Assembly (NCBI RefSeq): GCF_001752365.1
Contig: NZ_MEIY01000001.1
Coordinates: 2,162,473 to 2,226,472, forward strand
DNA from: Marinobacter sp. X15-166B
GTDB taxonomy: Bacteria; Pseudomonadota; Gammaproteobacteria; Pseudomonadales; Oleiphilaceae
Direction: 5' to 3'
DNA: 64,000 nt
Positions 47,872 to 56,526 of this stretch are shown one piece after another; the stretch's first letter is position 1; every line of letters starts with the position of its first letter. Both the position numbers and the translations under genes were made by a program. Under the pieces are notes generated by a model that was given only the letters and a program-made list of their open reading frames with translations, made no database searches and was not told where the DNA came from.

Positions 47872-48953
47872 AGGCTGAGCAGTATCTCATCCGGCGGCTT
47901 GAAGAGATCCGCCAGGCTTCGGTGTACGGCGTGCGGCCGAACCGAATCTGGCGGGAAGCAGCTCTCAAATATGTGCGGGACCATGCACACAAGCGCAGTA
48001 TAAAACGAGACGTGCAAGACTTGAAGGCGTTGGACTCGTATATCGGCAAAATGCCTTTGAATCATGTGCACTCGGGATCGCTGCAGGAATTTGTCGAGGC
48101 TCGTAAAAAAGAGGGCGTGAAATCATCGACGGTCAACCGGTCGCTCGCAGTGGCCCGGCGCATACTGAGATTGTGCGCGGAGTTGTGGCGGGATGAATAC
48201 GGCATGACCTGGCTGGAGACGGCACCCATGATTCCGGATGTGGAATGGCAGGACGCCCGGGCACCGGCACCCATCACCTGGGCGGAGCAGGGCAGGCTGC
48301 TACAGGAGCTGCCGGACCACGTCAGGGAGATGGCCGAATTCGCGGTGCACACCGGTTGCCGGGAAAGCGAGATCTGTGCGCTGCAGTGGGGCTGGGAGGT
48401 AACACTGCCGAATAAGGGGTTCGGGTTCATTCTGCCCGCCAGCATTACGAAGAACGGCTGTGACCGCCTTGTGGTGCTCAATACAACGGCGCGAGCCGTG
48501 GTGAACCGCCAGCGAGGGCGACACGAAGAAAGCGTGTTCACGTTCTCAGGGAGGCCGGTAGCGTCGATCTTCAACAACGCCTGGAGGAAGGGCAGGAAAA
48601 AAGCGGGCCTGGTGCACGTCCGCGGTCACGATTTGCGGCACACGTTTGGACGACGGTTAAGAGCCGTAGGGGTGAACGAGGAAACGCGGGCCGAACTGCT
48701 GGGCCACAACCGGGGATCGGTCACCACTCATTACTCGTCGGCAGAGGTTGCCGAGCTGGCGAATGCAGTGGAGCTGATCGCCGAAAAACGGGGGCCGGAT
48801 TCGGACGGGGTGGCGGTGGTGAAATTCCGCAGTGCCCACAATATGCCCACAGTCGAAAAAAAGGCCTACAGGGTAAGCTGTAAGCCTTTGAAATCTGGTA
48901 GCAAGGGGCGGAGTCGAACCGCCGACCCCAGCATTATGAGTGCTGTGCTCTAA
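47763..48953 (+). CDS. int: Tyrosine integrase
   Basis: 396 aa from the ATG at 47763 (AAGGA 5 bases upstream). N-terminal arm-binding and core-binding domains, then the catalytic set: Arg in 'HTGCRESEI', 'HDLRHTF', His in 'ELLGHNRG', and nucleophile Tyr in 'TTHYSS'. The 3' end runs through attR into the tRNA-Met gene; the last two codons and the stop come from the chromosome. Recombines attP with the tRNA-Met 3' part. Confidence 0.95.
   Translation: MSKNISGLTLRGGVWHIEKRINGRRLRESTGTGNRVEAEQYLIRRLEEIRQASVYGVRPNRIWREAALKYVRDHAHKRSIKRDVQDLKALDSYIGKMPLNHVHSGSLQEFVEARKKEGVKSSTVNRSLAVARRILRLCAELWRDEYGMTWLETAPMIPDVEWQDARAPAPITWAEQGRLLQELPDHVREMAEFAVHTGCRESEICALQWGWEVTLPNKGFGFILPASITKNGCDRLVVLNTTARAVVNRQRGRHEESVFTFSGRPVASIFNNAWRKGRKKAGLVHVRGHDLRHTFGRRLRAVGVNEETRAELLGHNRGSVTTHYSSAEVAELANAVELIAEKRGPDSDGVAVVKFRSAHNMPTVEKKAYRVSCKPLKSGSKGRSRTADPSIMSAVL
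48833..48851 (+). promoter_or_regulatory. Integrase arm-type sites, right arm
   Basis: TGCCCACA at 48833 and 48844, 11 bp apart, inside the 3' end of int. The stretch TGCCCACAATATGCCCACAG is identical to one in the left arm (8561-8580). Confidence 0.7.
48856..48887 (-). terminator. Phage-supplied terminator for tRNA-Met
   Basis: On the minus strand, AGGCTTACAG-loop-CTGTAGGCCT (one G-U pair) is followed by a run of T, starting about 10 bases after the tRNA CCA end. It replaces the host terminator displaced to attL. It is encoded within the int coding sequence on the other strand. Confidence 0.75.
48885..48945. repeat. attR (61-bp direct repeat)
   Basis: Identical to 8411-8471. It forms the 3' part of the intact tRNA-Met gene. 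Confidence 0.97.
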
Positions 48954-48972
48954 CCAACTGAGCTACCTTGCC
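48896..48972 (-). tRNA. tRNA-Met (CAT), elongator type
   Basis: 77 bases with encoded CCA. Anticodon CAT (plus-strand 48936-48938) in loop CTCATAA, D-loop AGCTCAGTTGG and T-loop GTTCGACTC all read correctly. Acceptor GGCAAGG pairs with CCTTGCT (one G-U pair); it lacks the C1-A72 mismatch of initiators. Prophage attachment gene, still complete. Confidence 0.96.
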
Positions 48973-48982
48973 AAATCGTTCC

Positions 48983-48996
48983 GGACAGCGCTGTCC
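48983..48996 (-). other. Palindrome in tRNA-Met leader
   Basis: GGACAGCGCTGTCC, a perfect 14-bp palindrome between the tRNA promoter and the tRNA 5' end. It could form a hairpin in the precursor or a protein site. Confidence 0.4.
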
Positions 48997-49010
48997 CAAA
49001 CGAGGCGCGT

Positions 49011-49039
49011 ATATTAGGCCTGGACGCATAGCCTGTCAA
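49011..49039 (-). promoter_or_regulatory. tRNA-Met promoter
   Basis: On the minus strand: TTGACA (49034-49039), 17-base spacer, TAATAT (49011-49016), then a GC-rich discriminator. Near-consensus and stringent-type, as expected for a tRNA gene. Confidence 0.85.
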
Positions 49040-49363
49040 GGGTCGGACTGCTAACTTGTTCCCTTTAGCCGGTCGGTACAATCACTTTCTCTTTGTTTTG
49101 CAATTAAAATCAGTTGCTTGCGTGTCATGTTCGCAAGAGCTGGTGGGTCGGATTTTCTGTGCGCGGGCACTCTGCCTGGCCGTATTCAGTGCGCACGCCA
49201 GCACCGGTGATAGATGCATGCTGTGCTCATCCTTGGGCGCCTGGTGACGTTAAATCGCAATATTCTGTCGAAATTTATTAAGTGCGAATTTGCAGGCACT
49301 GTCAGTATGGGTTCAGGCGGTTACACACTGCTACACAATAATAAGTACTTTAGTGAGGTTGCC
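49040..49363. other. Intergenic region before catabolic operon
   Basis: About 320 bases without a convincing gene. Presumably holds the promoter of the rightward operon. No clear operator or hairpin was recognised; GC drops toward the first start codon. Confidence 0.4.
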
Positions 49364-50977
49364 ATGCTGCAGACACGTCCACAGAGCGCCGGCGAAGCCC
49401 TGGTTGCGCTGCTCGAAAACTACGGTGTAGACACCGTCTTTGGAATCCCCGGGGTGCACACGCTGGAACTATACCGTGGCCTGCCCGGCAGCTCGATCCG
49501 GCACGTCCTCACCCGGCACGAGCAAGGGGCCGGTTTTATGGCCGACGGCTACGCCCGTGCCAGCGGCAAACCCGGGGTATGTTTTGTTATCAGTGGGCCG
49601 GGGCTCACCAATGCGGCCACCGCCATCGGCGAGGCGTACGCAGACTCGGTCCCCATGCTGGTGATCAGCAGCGTAAATCACGTGGAAACCCTTGGCAAAG
49701 GCTGGGGGGAGCTGCATGAAACACAGGATCAGCGAGCCATCACGGCACCGCTGACCGCTTTCAGTGCCACCGCCTATTCGACCGAAGACATTCCCCATCT
49801 GATCGCCCGGGCCTTCAGCGTGTTCAACAGCGAACGGCCACGACCGGTCCATATCGAAATCCCCATGGATGTGCTGGCCGAACCGGTCACCCGGGACTGG
49901 ACCCAGCCGGTGACCACCCCCGCCCGGCGGCCGGCCGCCACCCAACAGGATATTGCGGCGGCGGCAGGCCTGCTCCAGCAGGCCAGCCAGCCGGTCATTA
50001 TTGCCGGTGGTGGTGCCATAGCCGCCAGTGCGGAACTGGTGCAGCTGGCGGACCAGCTGGGTGCTGCCGTATTCACCACGGTCGCGGGCAAAGGCGTGCT
50101 GCCCCAGTCGCACCCGCTGTGTGCCGGCGCGGTGCTGTGTCTGGAGCAGGGGTGGCAGTTTGTCGAGCAGGCGGATGTAGTGCTCGCCATCGGTACCGAA
50201 CTGGCGTCCACCGATCTGTGGCGGGACAAACTGACCCTGACCGGCCGGTTGGTGCGCGTCGATATTGACACCCGCAAGTTGCATGATCGCCATCCCGCCA
50301 CCCTGGGAATCCTGTCCGATGCGGCCTCGTTTGCCCGCCAGTTGCTGATGGCCCTGGCGGGTACGAGCGCCAATCCCGAGTACCCCCGGGTCGTGGCGCA
50401 ACTGGCCGGTTTGCGCAGCCAGATAACCGAGAGCTATGAACCCCTGCAACAAACACATACCCGGGTGCTGGATGTATTGCACTCGGTGCTGCCGGACAAT
50501 GCCTTCATCGCCACCGACATGACACAGATTGCCTACACCGGTAACCATTATTACCCGGTAGAGCAAGCGCGGACCTGGCTGCACCCGGTGGGCTTCGGCA
50601 CCCTGGGCTACGGACTGCCGGCCGCCATAGGTGCCAAACTGGCGGCGCCAAACCGCGTCGGCGTGGTGCTGGCGGGTGACGGAGGGTTTCTTTACACCCT
50701 GCAGGAACTGGCGACCGCGGTTGAAGAACTGGACCGTCCGTTGCTCGTACTGCTGTGGAACAACGACAGTCTGGGACAGATCCGTGACGACATGGTCGAC
50801 CTCGACATCCCGCCCATTGGAGTGACACCGCGTAATCCCGATTACCTCAAAATAGCCGCAGGGTTTGGCTGTCGCGTGGCCCGGCCCGACTCCATGGACG
50901 CGCTAAGGCAGGCGCTCAGCGAAGCCCTGGGTGTTCCTGGTGTGACGCTGATTGAAGTGCATGAGAGCGTGGTGTGA
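49364..50977 (+). CDS. ThDP-dependent 2-oxoacid decarboxylase (AruI-like)
   Basis: 537 aa from the ATG at 49364 (GAGG upstream; an in-frame ATG 50 codons earlier adds non-conserved sequence). Acetolactate-synthase fold: catalytic Glu in 'HVLTRHEQGAGFMADGYAR', ThDP-binding 'LAGDGGFLYTLQELATAVE' to 'LLWNNDSLGQI'. It looks closest to 5-guanidino-2-oxopentanoate decarboxylase or related decarboxylases, since catabolic dehydrogenases follow and no small ALS subunit is present. Probably converts a 2-oxoacid to an aldehyde. Confidence 0.75.
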   Translation: MLQTRPQSAGEALVALLENYGVDTVFGIPGVHTLELYRGLPGSSIRHVLTRHEQGAGFMADGYARASGKPGVCFVISGPGLTNAATAIGEAYADSVPMLVISSVNHVETLGKGWGELHETQDQRAITAPLTAFSATAYSTEDIPHLIARAFSVFNSERPRPVHIEIPMDVLAEPVTRDWTQPVTTPARRPAATQQDIAAAAGLLQQASQPVIIAGGGAIAASAELVQLADQLGAAVFTTVAGKGVLPQSHPLCAGAVLCLEQGWQFVEQADVVLAIGTELASTDLWRDKLTLTGRLVRVDIDTRKLHDRHPATLGILSDAASFARQLLMALAGTSANPEYPRVVAQLAGLRSQITESYEPLQQTHTRVLDVLHSVLPDNAFIATDMTQIAYTGNHYYPVEQARTWLHPVGFGTLGYGLPAAIGAKLAAPNRVGVVLAGDGGFLYTLQELATAVEELDRPLLVLLWNNDSLGQIRDDMVDLDIPPIGVTPRNPDYLKIAAGFGCRVARPDSMDALRQALSEALGVPGVTLIEVHESVV

Positions 50978-51008
50978 GTCAGTGGTCAGCGCACCGGGAG
51001 ATAAAGCC

Positions 51009-52385
51009 ATGACGGATCTGGTTATGGAGTTGCAAGCGCTTTTGGGGCCGCAGGGGGTGTTAACCGGCGACGACGTGCGCAGCCGGGCCAGTACCTACTG
51101 GAATCCCGAACCCATGCAGGCGGCGGCGATTCTGCGGCCCCGGTCGGTGGCCGAAGTCTCGGCCTGTTTGCGCAGCTGCCATGAGCGGGGCATGTCGGTG
51201 GTGCCTCTGGGCGGCAATACCGGACTGGTTGAAGGCACTGCCTGCGGGCCTGACGGGGTGATGTTGTCCCTCGAGCGCATGGCCGCGATTGACAGCGTGG
51301 ATGAGCTGGGACGCACCATGACGGTGGAAGCCGGAGCCATTCTGCAAACGGTGCAGGAACGGGCGGTCAGTCATCAGCTGATGTTTCCGGTTGATTTGGG
51401 GGCCCGAGGCAGTTGCACCATCGGTGGCATGATTGCCACCAATGCCGGCGGTTTCGGGGTGATGCGTCACGGCATGATGCGTGAACGGGTGTTGGGGGTG
51501 GAAGTCGTGCTGGCCGACGGCACGGTGGTGACAGCGCTCAACGGTTACCTCAAAAACAACACCGGCTATGACCTCAAGCAGCTGTTCATCGGCAGTGAGG
51601 GCACCCTGGGGGTCGTGACCCGGGCCGTGCTGCGTCTGGAGGAGCTGCAAAGCGCCGAGACAACCGCCTTGGTTGCCTGCCAGTCGTTTGCCCAGGTCAC
51701 CGGATTATTGAAGCACCTGGATCGGTCGTTGAGTGGCAGTCTGAATGCCTTTGAGGTGATGTGGGGCGACTTTTTTGCCCTCAATACCGGCGCATTGTCA
51801 AAACTTGAGTCGCCGTTTGCCGCCCCTTACCCCTTTTATGCGCTGGTGGAGTGTCAGGCGAACCAGGCCGATGCCTTGCGCCAGCATTTTGAGGTGGCGC
51901 TGGAGCAGGCGCTGGAAGCCGGATTGCTGGACGACGCGGTGGTTGCCCAATCGGCGGCGGAACGGGCCGCCCTGTGGGCGATCCGGGAGACCTCCGAACC
52001 GGAAGAACGGTGTTTTACCACCACGCTGGGGTTTGATGTCAGCCTGCCCATTCGGGATATGGATGCCTATGTCCGTCAGTTGCAGGCCCGGCTGGCGGAG
52101 GTGAGCGGTGACGCGGTGCTGCTGGTGTTCGGGCATCTGGCCGACGGCAATCTGCATCTGACCGTGGGGTTGCATGACCGGGTTGCCCGCGACCGGATCG
52201 AGCGCGTCGTCTATGACTGTCTGCAGCACTATCGGGGCGCCGTATCGGCGGAGCACGGCATCGGGCTGGAAAAGAAAGCCTATCTGCCGGTCAGCAGAGA
52301 GCCGGCAGAGTTGGCCTTGATGCGGCAACTCAAGGCCCTGCTGGACCCTGACAATATTCTGAATCCGGGCAAGATTCTCGGTTAA
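51009..52385 (+). CDS. FAD-linked D-2-hydroxyacid dehydrogenase
   Basis: 458 aa from the ATG at 51009 (GGGAGA upstream). VAO/GlcD-type: PCMH FAD-binding region with 'VVPLGGNTGLVEGT', 'GSCTIGGMIATNAGGFGVMRHGMMRE' (cited in part), 'LFIGSEGTLGVVT', and C-terminal 'FGHLADGNLHLTV' and 'SAEHGIGLEKKAYL'. It oxidises a D-2-hydroxyacid to a 2-oxoacid, the likely substrate of the decarboxylase 31 bases upstream. Confidence 0.88.
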   Translation: MTDLVMELQALLGPQGVLTGDDVRSRASTYWNPEPMQAAAILRPRSVAEVSACLRSCHERGMSVVPLGGNTGLVEGTACGPDGVMLSLERMAAIDSVDELGRTMTVEAGAILQTVQERAVSHQLMFPVDLGARGSCTIGGMIATNAGGFGVMRHGMMRERVLGVEVVLADGTVVTALNGYLKNNTGYDLKQLFIGSEGTLGVVTRAVLRLEELQSAETTALVACQSFAQVTGLLKHLDRSLSGSLNAFEVMWGDFFALNTGALSKLESPFAAPYPFYALVECQANQADALRQHFEVALEQALEAGLLDDAVVAQSAAERAALWAIRETSEPEERCFTTTLGFDVSLPIRDMDAYVRQLQARLAEVSGDAVLLVFGHLADGNLHLTVGLHDRVARDRIERVVYDCLQHYRGAVSAEHGIGLEKKAYLPVSREPAELALMRQLKALLDPDNILNPGKILG

Positions 52386-52417
52386 AAAAGCGATAACAAC
52401 AAACGGGGGGTGACTGA

Positions 52418-53875
52418 GTGCACTACCAAACGCAGCTTTTTATAGACGGTCAGTGGGTGGCGCCAGTCAGGCAGGGCACCCTGGAGGTGATCAACCCGGC
52501 CACAGAAGAGGTGATTACCACGGTGGCCGCCGCGACCGCTGAAGATGCGGAGCGGGCGGTGCAGGCAGCCCGGCGCGCGTTACCGGCATGGCGGAGTCTG
52601 AGCGGGGGGGAGCGAGGGGGCTATCTGCGCCGGATCTCGGAGGCGGTGCAGCAACGCAAGGACCGGCTGATCCCCCTGCAAACGCTCAATAATGGCAAAA
52701 CCCTGGCCGAGGCAGAGTATGACATGGATCTGGTCAGCGCCTGTTTTGCCTATTATGCAAAGCTTGCCGAGCAACTGGAGCAGCGCCAGAACCAGCCGGT
52801 GGTGTTGCCGAGCACCGAATTCACCTCGCGGACCCGGTTTGAATCCGCCGGAGTGGCAGGTCTGATTGTCCCCTGGAATTATCCGCTGGTGACCACCTCC
52901 TGGAAGCTTGCGCCGGCGCTGGCCGCCGGTTGTACCGTTATTGTGAAACCCTCCGAGATCACGCCCCTGATCGAGTTGGAGTTGGGGGACATAGCGCGGG
53001 AGGTTGGCCTGCCGGCCGGTGTGCTCAACATAGTGACCGGCACCGGACAGGGCGTGGGAGCGCCTTTGTGTGAGCATCCGGGGGTCGACAAGCTGTCGTT
53101 CACCGGCAGCACCGCCACGGGCACCCGGATCATGGCCACCGCCGCTCAAAGCGTGAAGGGCGTCAGTCTTGAGTTAGGGGGCAAGTCACCCATGCTGGTG
53201 TTTGACGATGCCCGGATCGATGCTGCCGTAGAGTGGATCTGTGGCGGCATATTCGCCAATGCCGGACAAATGTGTTCTGCCACTTCGCGTCTGTTGGTGC
53301 AACGCAGCATCTACCCGCAATTGCTGGATGCCCTGGTGCAGGCGGTCGCGGGCATTCAGGTGGGCGACCCGTTCGAGCCGCAGGTCGCCATGGGGCCGCT
53401 CACCAGCCGGGATCAGTACGACAAGGTGCTGTCGGCTATCGCCCAGGGCAAACAGTGTGGCGCCACCCTGGTCGCCGGCGGTGGTTCCGTGCCCGGTCAG
53501 GAGCGGGGTTATTTTGTGCAGCCCACGGTTTTCACCGAGGTGCCGCTGGACAGTGCCCTCTGGTGTGAAGAAATATTCGGACCGGTCTTGGCGGTCCGTG
53601 CCTTTGATACCGAAGAGGAAGCGCTTGCCCTGGCCAATGACAGTTGTTTCGGGTTGGTCGCGGGGGTGATTACCGAGGATGAGCAACGTATTCAACGTTT
53701 GTCTGCATCCCTGGAGGTGGGACATGTGTTCATTAATGGGCCGCAGGAGTTGTTTGTGGAGACCTCTTGGGGCGGTTTCAAACAGAGTGGTATAGGTCGT
53801 GAACTGGGCCCCTGGGGGCTCGATGAGTTTCTGGAAGTCAAACATATAACCCGCGGAGCCAAACAGCCTGGCTGA
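52418..53875 (+). CDS. Aldehyde dehydrogenase, NAD(P)-dependent
   Basis: 485 aa, GTG start with GGGGGG upstream. Catalytic Glu in 'LELGGKSP' and Cys in 'NAGQMCSATSRL'; cofactor segment 'FTGSTATGTRIM'; typical of BADH/PatD-like enzymes. Would oxidise the aldehyde made by the decarboxylase to an acid, completing hydroxyacid to oxoacid to aldehyde to acid. Confidence 0.93.
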   Translation: MHYQTQLFIDGQWVAPVRQGTLEVINPATEEVITTVAAATAEDAERAVQAARRALPAWRSLSGGERGGYLRRISEAVQQRKDRLIPLQTLNNGKTLAEAEYDMDLVSACFAYYAKLAEQLEQRQNQPVVLPSTEFTSRTRFESAGVAGLIVPWNYPLVTTSWKLAPALAAGCTVIVKPSEITPLIELELGDIAREVGLPAGVLNIVTGTGQGVGAPLCEHPGVDKLSFTGSTATGTRIMATAAQSVKGVSLELGGKSPMLVFDDARIDAAVEWICGGIFANAGQMCSATSRLLVQRSIYPQLLDALVQAVAGIQVGDPFEPQVAMGPLTSRDQYDKVLSAIAQGKQCGATLVAGGGSVPGQERGYFVQPTVFTEVPLDSALWCEEIFGPVLAVRAFDTEEEALALANDSCFGLVAGVITEDEQRIQRLSASLEVGHVFINGPQELFVETSWGGFKQSGIGRELGPWGLDEFLEVKHITRGAKQPG

Positions 53876-53920
53876 CCGGTCTGCGCGGTGGACAATTAAA
53901 ACAAAAACAGAGGTGTGACA

Positions 53921-55507
53921 ATGAACAATATCGTGGATCGTAGCGGCAAACCGTTTTCCCGTCGCAATTTTCTGAAGCTGAGCGCAGCGGCCGGCGTGGT
54001 GGGCGCGGGCGCAGCCATGGGGTTACCGGCGGCCGGTTGGGCGGCGACTTCCCAACCCAAAAAGGGGGGCACCCTGAAGCTGGGACTGGCCGGTGGCAAC
54101 ACCACCGACTCCTACGATCCGGGCACCTGGAGCGACACCTTCACTTTTGTTGGTTTCTCGGCGGTGTACAACACGCTGGTGGAAATTGACGTAGACGGCC
54201 GGGCCATTCCCGAACTGGCGGAGTCCTGGAGCTATTCACCCGACGCCCGCATCTGGACCTTCAAAATCCGTCCGGGGGTGGAGTTTCATAACGGCAAAAC
54301 CCTGACAGCGGCCGATGTCCTGGCGTCCATCAACCACCACCTGCGCACCGATTCAACCTCAGCGGCCAAAACCGTGCTCAGTGAAGTGCAGACCGTGCGT
54401 TCACCGGACCCCAGCACGGTGGTGATCGAGTTGAAAGCCGGGAATGCCGACTTCGCCTACATCATGGCGGACTACCATCTGGCGATCATGCCCGCACAGG
54501 GCGACGGCATTGACTGGCAGGCAGGTGTCGGCACCGGCGGCTATGTCATCAAGAGTTTCGAGCCCGGGGTGCGCATGGTTCTGGAACGCAACCCCAACTA
54601 CTGGAAACCGGACCGCGCCCACTTTGACCGCGCTGAACTTCTGGGGATCACCGACGGTGCAGCGCGGGTCAACGCCCTGGTAACCGGCGAAGTCGACGTG
54701 ATCAACAAGGTCGATGTCAAAACCATCGCCCTCCTTAAGCGCAATCCCAGACTGGTGATCGAGGAAACCAAGGGGGCGCAGCACTTTACCTTCCCCATGC
54801 TGGTGAACAGCGCGGAATTCAAAGACAACAACGTGCGCCTGGCGATGAAACACTCCATCGACCGGGAAGCGATTCTGGACAAAATATTGCGGGGGTATGG
54901 CAGCGTCGGTAACGACCACCCGATTCAGCCGGGCAACCGGTACTTCAATCAGGCACTGGCTCAGCGTCCCTATGATCCTGAAAAAGGGCGGTTTTACCTT
55001 CGCAAGGCGGGTCTCGATAATCTCAGGATCAAACTGCATGCCTCGGAAGCTGCTTACACCGGTGCGGTCGACGCCTCGGTGATGTTCAAGGAGCATGCCC
55101 GGTCAGCGGGCATCGACATCGATGTGGTGCGCGAACCGGCGGATGGTTTCTGGTCCAGCGTGTGGATGCGCCAGCCCCTGACCACGTCGTTTTTCTACAG
55201 CAGCCTGACTGCCGATCGCATGTTCAGTCTCGGTTACGCCAAAGCGGCGGCCTGGAACGAAACCTACTGGGCCAACGAGCGCTTCAATCGACTGCTGACC
55301 CAGGCCCGCGGTGAGCTTGACGATGGCTTGCGCCGGGAAATGTACAACGAGATGCAGCAATTGTGCTGCGATGACGGCGGCTCCATCATCCCGGTCTTCG
55401 CCAGTTCCGTGGCCGCCCGCTCGACACGCGTCACCCATGGCGGCACCACCGCGCCGTTTGGCGAGCTGGATGGTCTGCGTGTCATTGAGCGCTGGTGGCA
55501 GGCCTGA
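53921..55507 (+). CDS. Peptide/opine-type ABC binding protein, Tat-exported
   Basis: 528 aa from the ATG at 53921. A twin-arginine signal (SRRNFLK, then a hydrophobic Ala-rich stretch to about residue 42) sends it folded to the periplasm. SBP family 5 fold: 'YNTLVEIDVDGRAIPELAESW', 'WTFKIRPGVEFHNGKTLTAADV'. Tat export of a family-5 binding protein is less common. It should capture the substrate degraded by the enzymes encoded just upstream. Confidence 0.92.
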   Translation: MNNIVDRSGKPFSRRNFLKLSAAAGVVGAGAAMGLPAAGWAATSQPKKGGTLKLGLAGGNTTDSYDPGTWSDTFTFVGFSAVYNTLVEIDVDGRAIPELAESWSYSPDARIWTFKIRPGVEFHNGKTLTAADVLASINHHLRTDSTSAAKTVLSEVQTVRSPDPSTVVIELKAGNADFAYIMADYHLAIMPAQGDGIDWQAGVGTGGYVIKSFEPGVRMVLERNPNYWKPDRAHFDRAELLGITDGAARVNALVTGEVDVINKVDVKTIALLKRNPRLVIEETKGAQHFTFPMLVNSAEFKDNNVRLAMKHSIDREAILDKILRGYGSVGNDHPIQPGNRYFNQALAQRPYDPEKGRFYLRKAGLDNLRIKLHASEAAYTGAVDASVMFKEHARSAGIDIDVVREPADGFWSSVWMRQPLTTSFFYSSLTADRMFSLGYAKAAAWNETYWANERFNRLLTQARGELDDGLRREMYNEMQQLCCDDGGSIIPVFASSVAARSTRVTHGGTTAPFGELDGLRVIERWWQA

Positions 55508-55564
55508 GCCATGCGCTCAGGTCTGTGACCCCAGCGGAAGCGTTCGGCCCACAGGAGTCAGGTC

Positions 55565-56524
55565 ATGGTAAGTATTGTTCGATTGTTATCGCAGCGGGTC
55601 GCTCTGGGTCTGCTGTCGTTGCTGGCGGTGTCGGTCATCATCTTCATGGCCGTTGAGCTGCTGCCGGGAGATCTCGCGCAGGCCATGCTGGGACAGGCCG
55701 CCACTGCGGATACGGTGGCGGCCTTCCGGGCCCAGTTGGGCCTGGATCAGCCACCGGTGCAGCGCTTTATCGGCTGGATGGCGGGCGTGTTGCAGGGTGA
55801 CTTTGGCACCTCGCTGGCCAATCAACGGGAAATCGGCGAGCTGGTGTCGGCCCGGCTGGGCAACACCCTGCGTCTGGCCGGACTGGCCGCGTTGATCTCG
55901 GTGCCCGTCGCGTTGGTGCTGGGGATGCTCGCGGCCCTGTATCGCAACTCCTGGTTTGACCGCATGCTCAACACCACCGCCTTGAGCACGGTGTCCTTCC
56001 CGGAGTTTTTTGTGGCCTACATTCTGATTTTGTTCCTCTCGGTGAAATTGGACTGGCTGCCCAGTATCGCCAACATCACCCCGGAGGACTCGTTTCTGAC
56101 CGTTCTGGAGCGCTCGTTATTGCCGGTCCTCACCCTGAGTCTGGTGGTGATCGCCCAGATGATGCGCATGACCCGGGCGGCGCTGATCAACCTGTTGGCC
56201 AGCCCGTACATCGAGATGGCGCGCCTCAAAGGGGTTAAAAAATCCCGCATCATCTATTACCACGCTCTGCCCAATGCCCTGGCGCCCATTGTGACCGTGG
56301 TGGCCTTGAACCTGGCCTACCTGGTGGTGGGTGTGGTGGTGGTTGAGGTGGTATTCGTGTACCCCGGACTGGGGCAGTTGCTGGTCGATTCGGTCGCCAA
56401 ACGCGATATTCCGGTGGTGCAGGCCTGCAGCCTGATATTCGCGGTGACCTATATCGCCCTGAATACCCTGGCGGACGTTCTGGCGATCGCCACCAACCCA
56501 CGTCTGATGCATCCGAGGGGCTGA
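55565..56524 (+). CDS. ABC transporter permease, DppB-like
   Basis: 319 aa, six predicted transmembrane helices. N-terminal 'VRLLSQRVALGLLSLLAVSV', the inner loop 'EMARLKGVKKSRIIYYHALPNALAPIV' (EAA motif, cited in part) and 'VVEVVFVYPGLGQLLVDSV' are typical of the B-type permease of dipeptide/opine importers. Confidence 0.93.
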   Translation: MVSIVRLLSQRVALGLLSLLAVSVIIFMAVELLPGDLAQAMLGQAATADTVAAFRAQLGLDQPPVQRFIGWMAGVLQGDFGTSLANQREIGELVSARLGNTLRLAGLAALISVPVALVLGMLAALYRNSWFDRMLNTTALSTVSFPEFFVAYILILFLSVKLDWLPSIANITPEDSFLTVLERSLLPVLTLSLVVIAQMMRMTRAALINLLASPYIEMARLKGVKKSRIIYYHALPNALAPIVTVVALNLAYLVVGVVVVEVVFVYPGLGQLLVDSVAKRDIPVVQACSLIFAVTYIALNTLADVLAIATNPRLMHPRG

Positions 56525-56526
56525 TC

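Larger units (their letters stand above)
8411..48945. mobile_element. Complete siphophage-type prophage (about 40.5 kb)
   Basis: Bounded by identical 61-bp repeats, with a tyrosine integrase at the right end. It has a full complement of lambda-like modules: repressors, O/P-type replication, cos-type terminase, head, tail, lysis. None of the structural or lysis genes looks broken. The early regions face both ways from a divided immunity region (39.0-42.5 kb), and the late block is on the minus strand. Completeness is inferred from reading frames; inducibility is untested. Confidence 0.95.
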
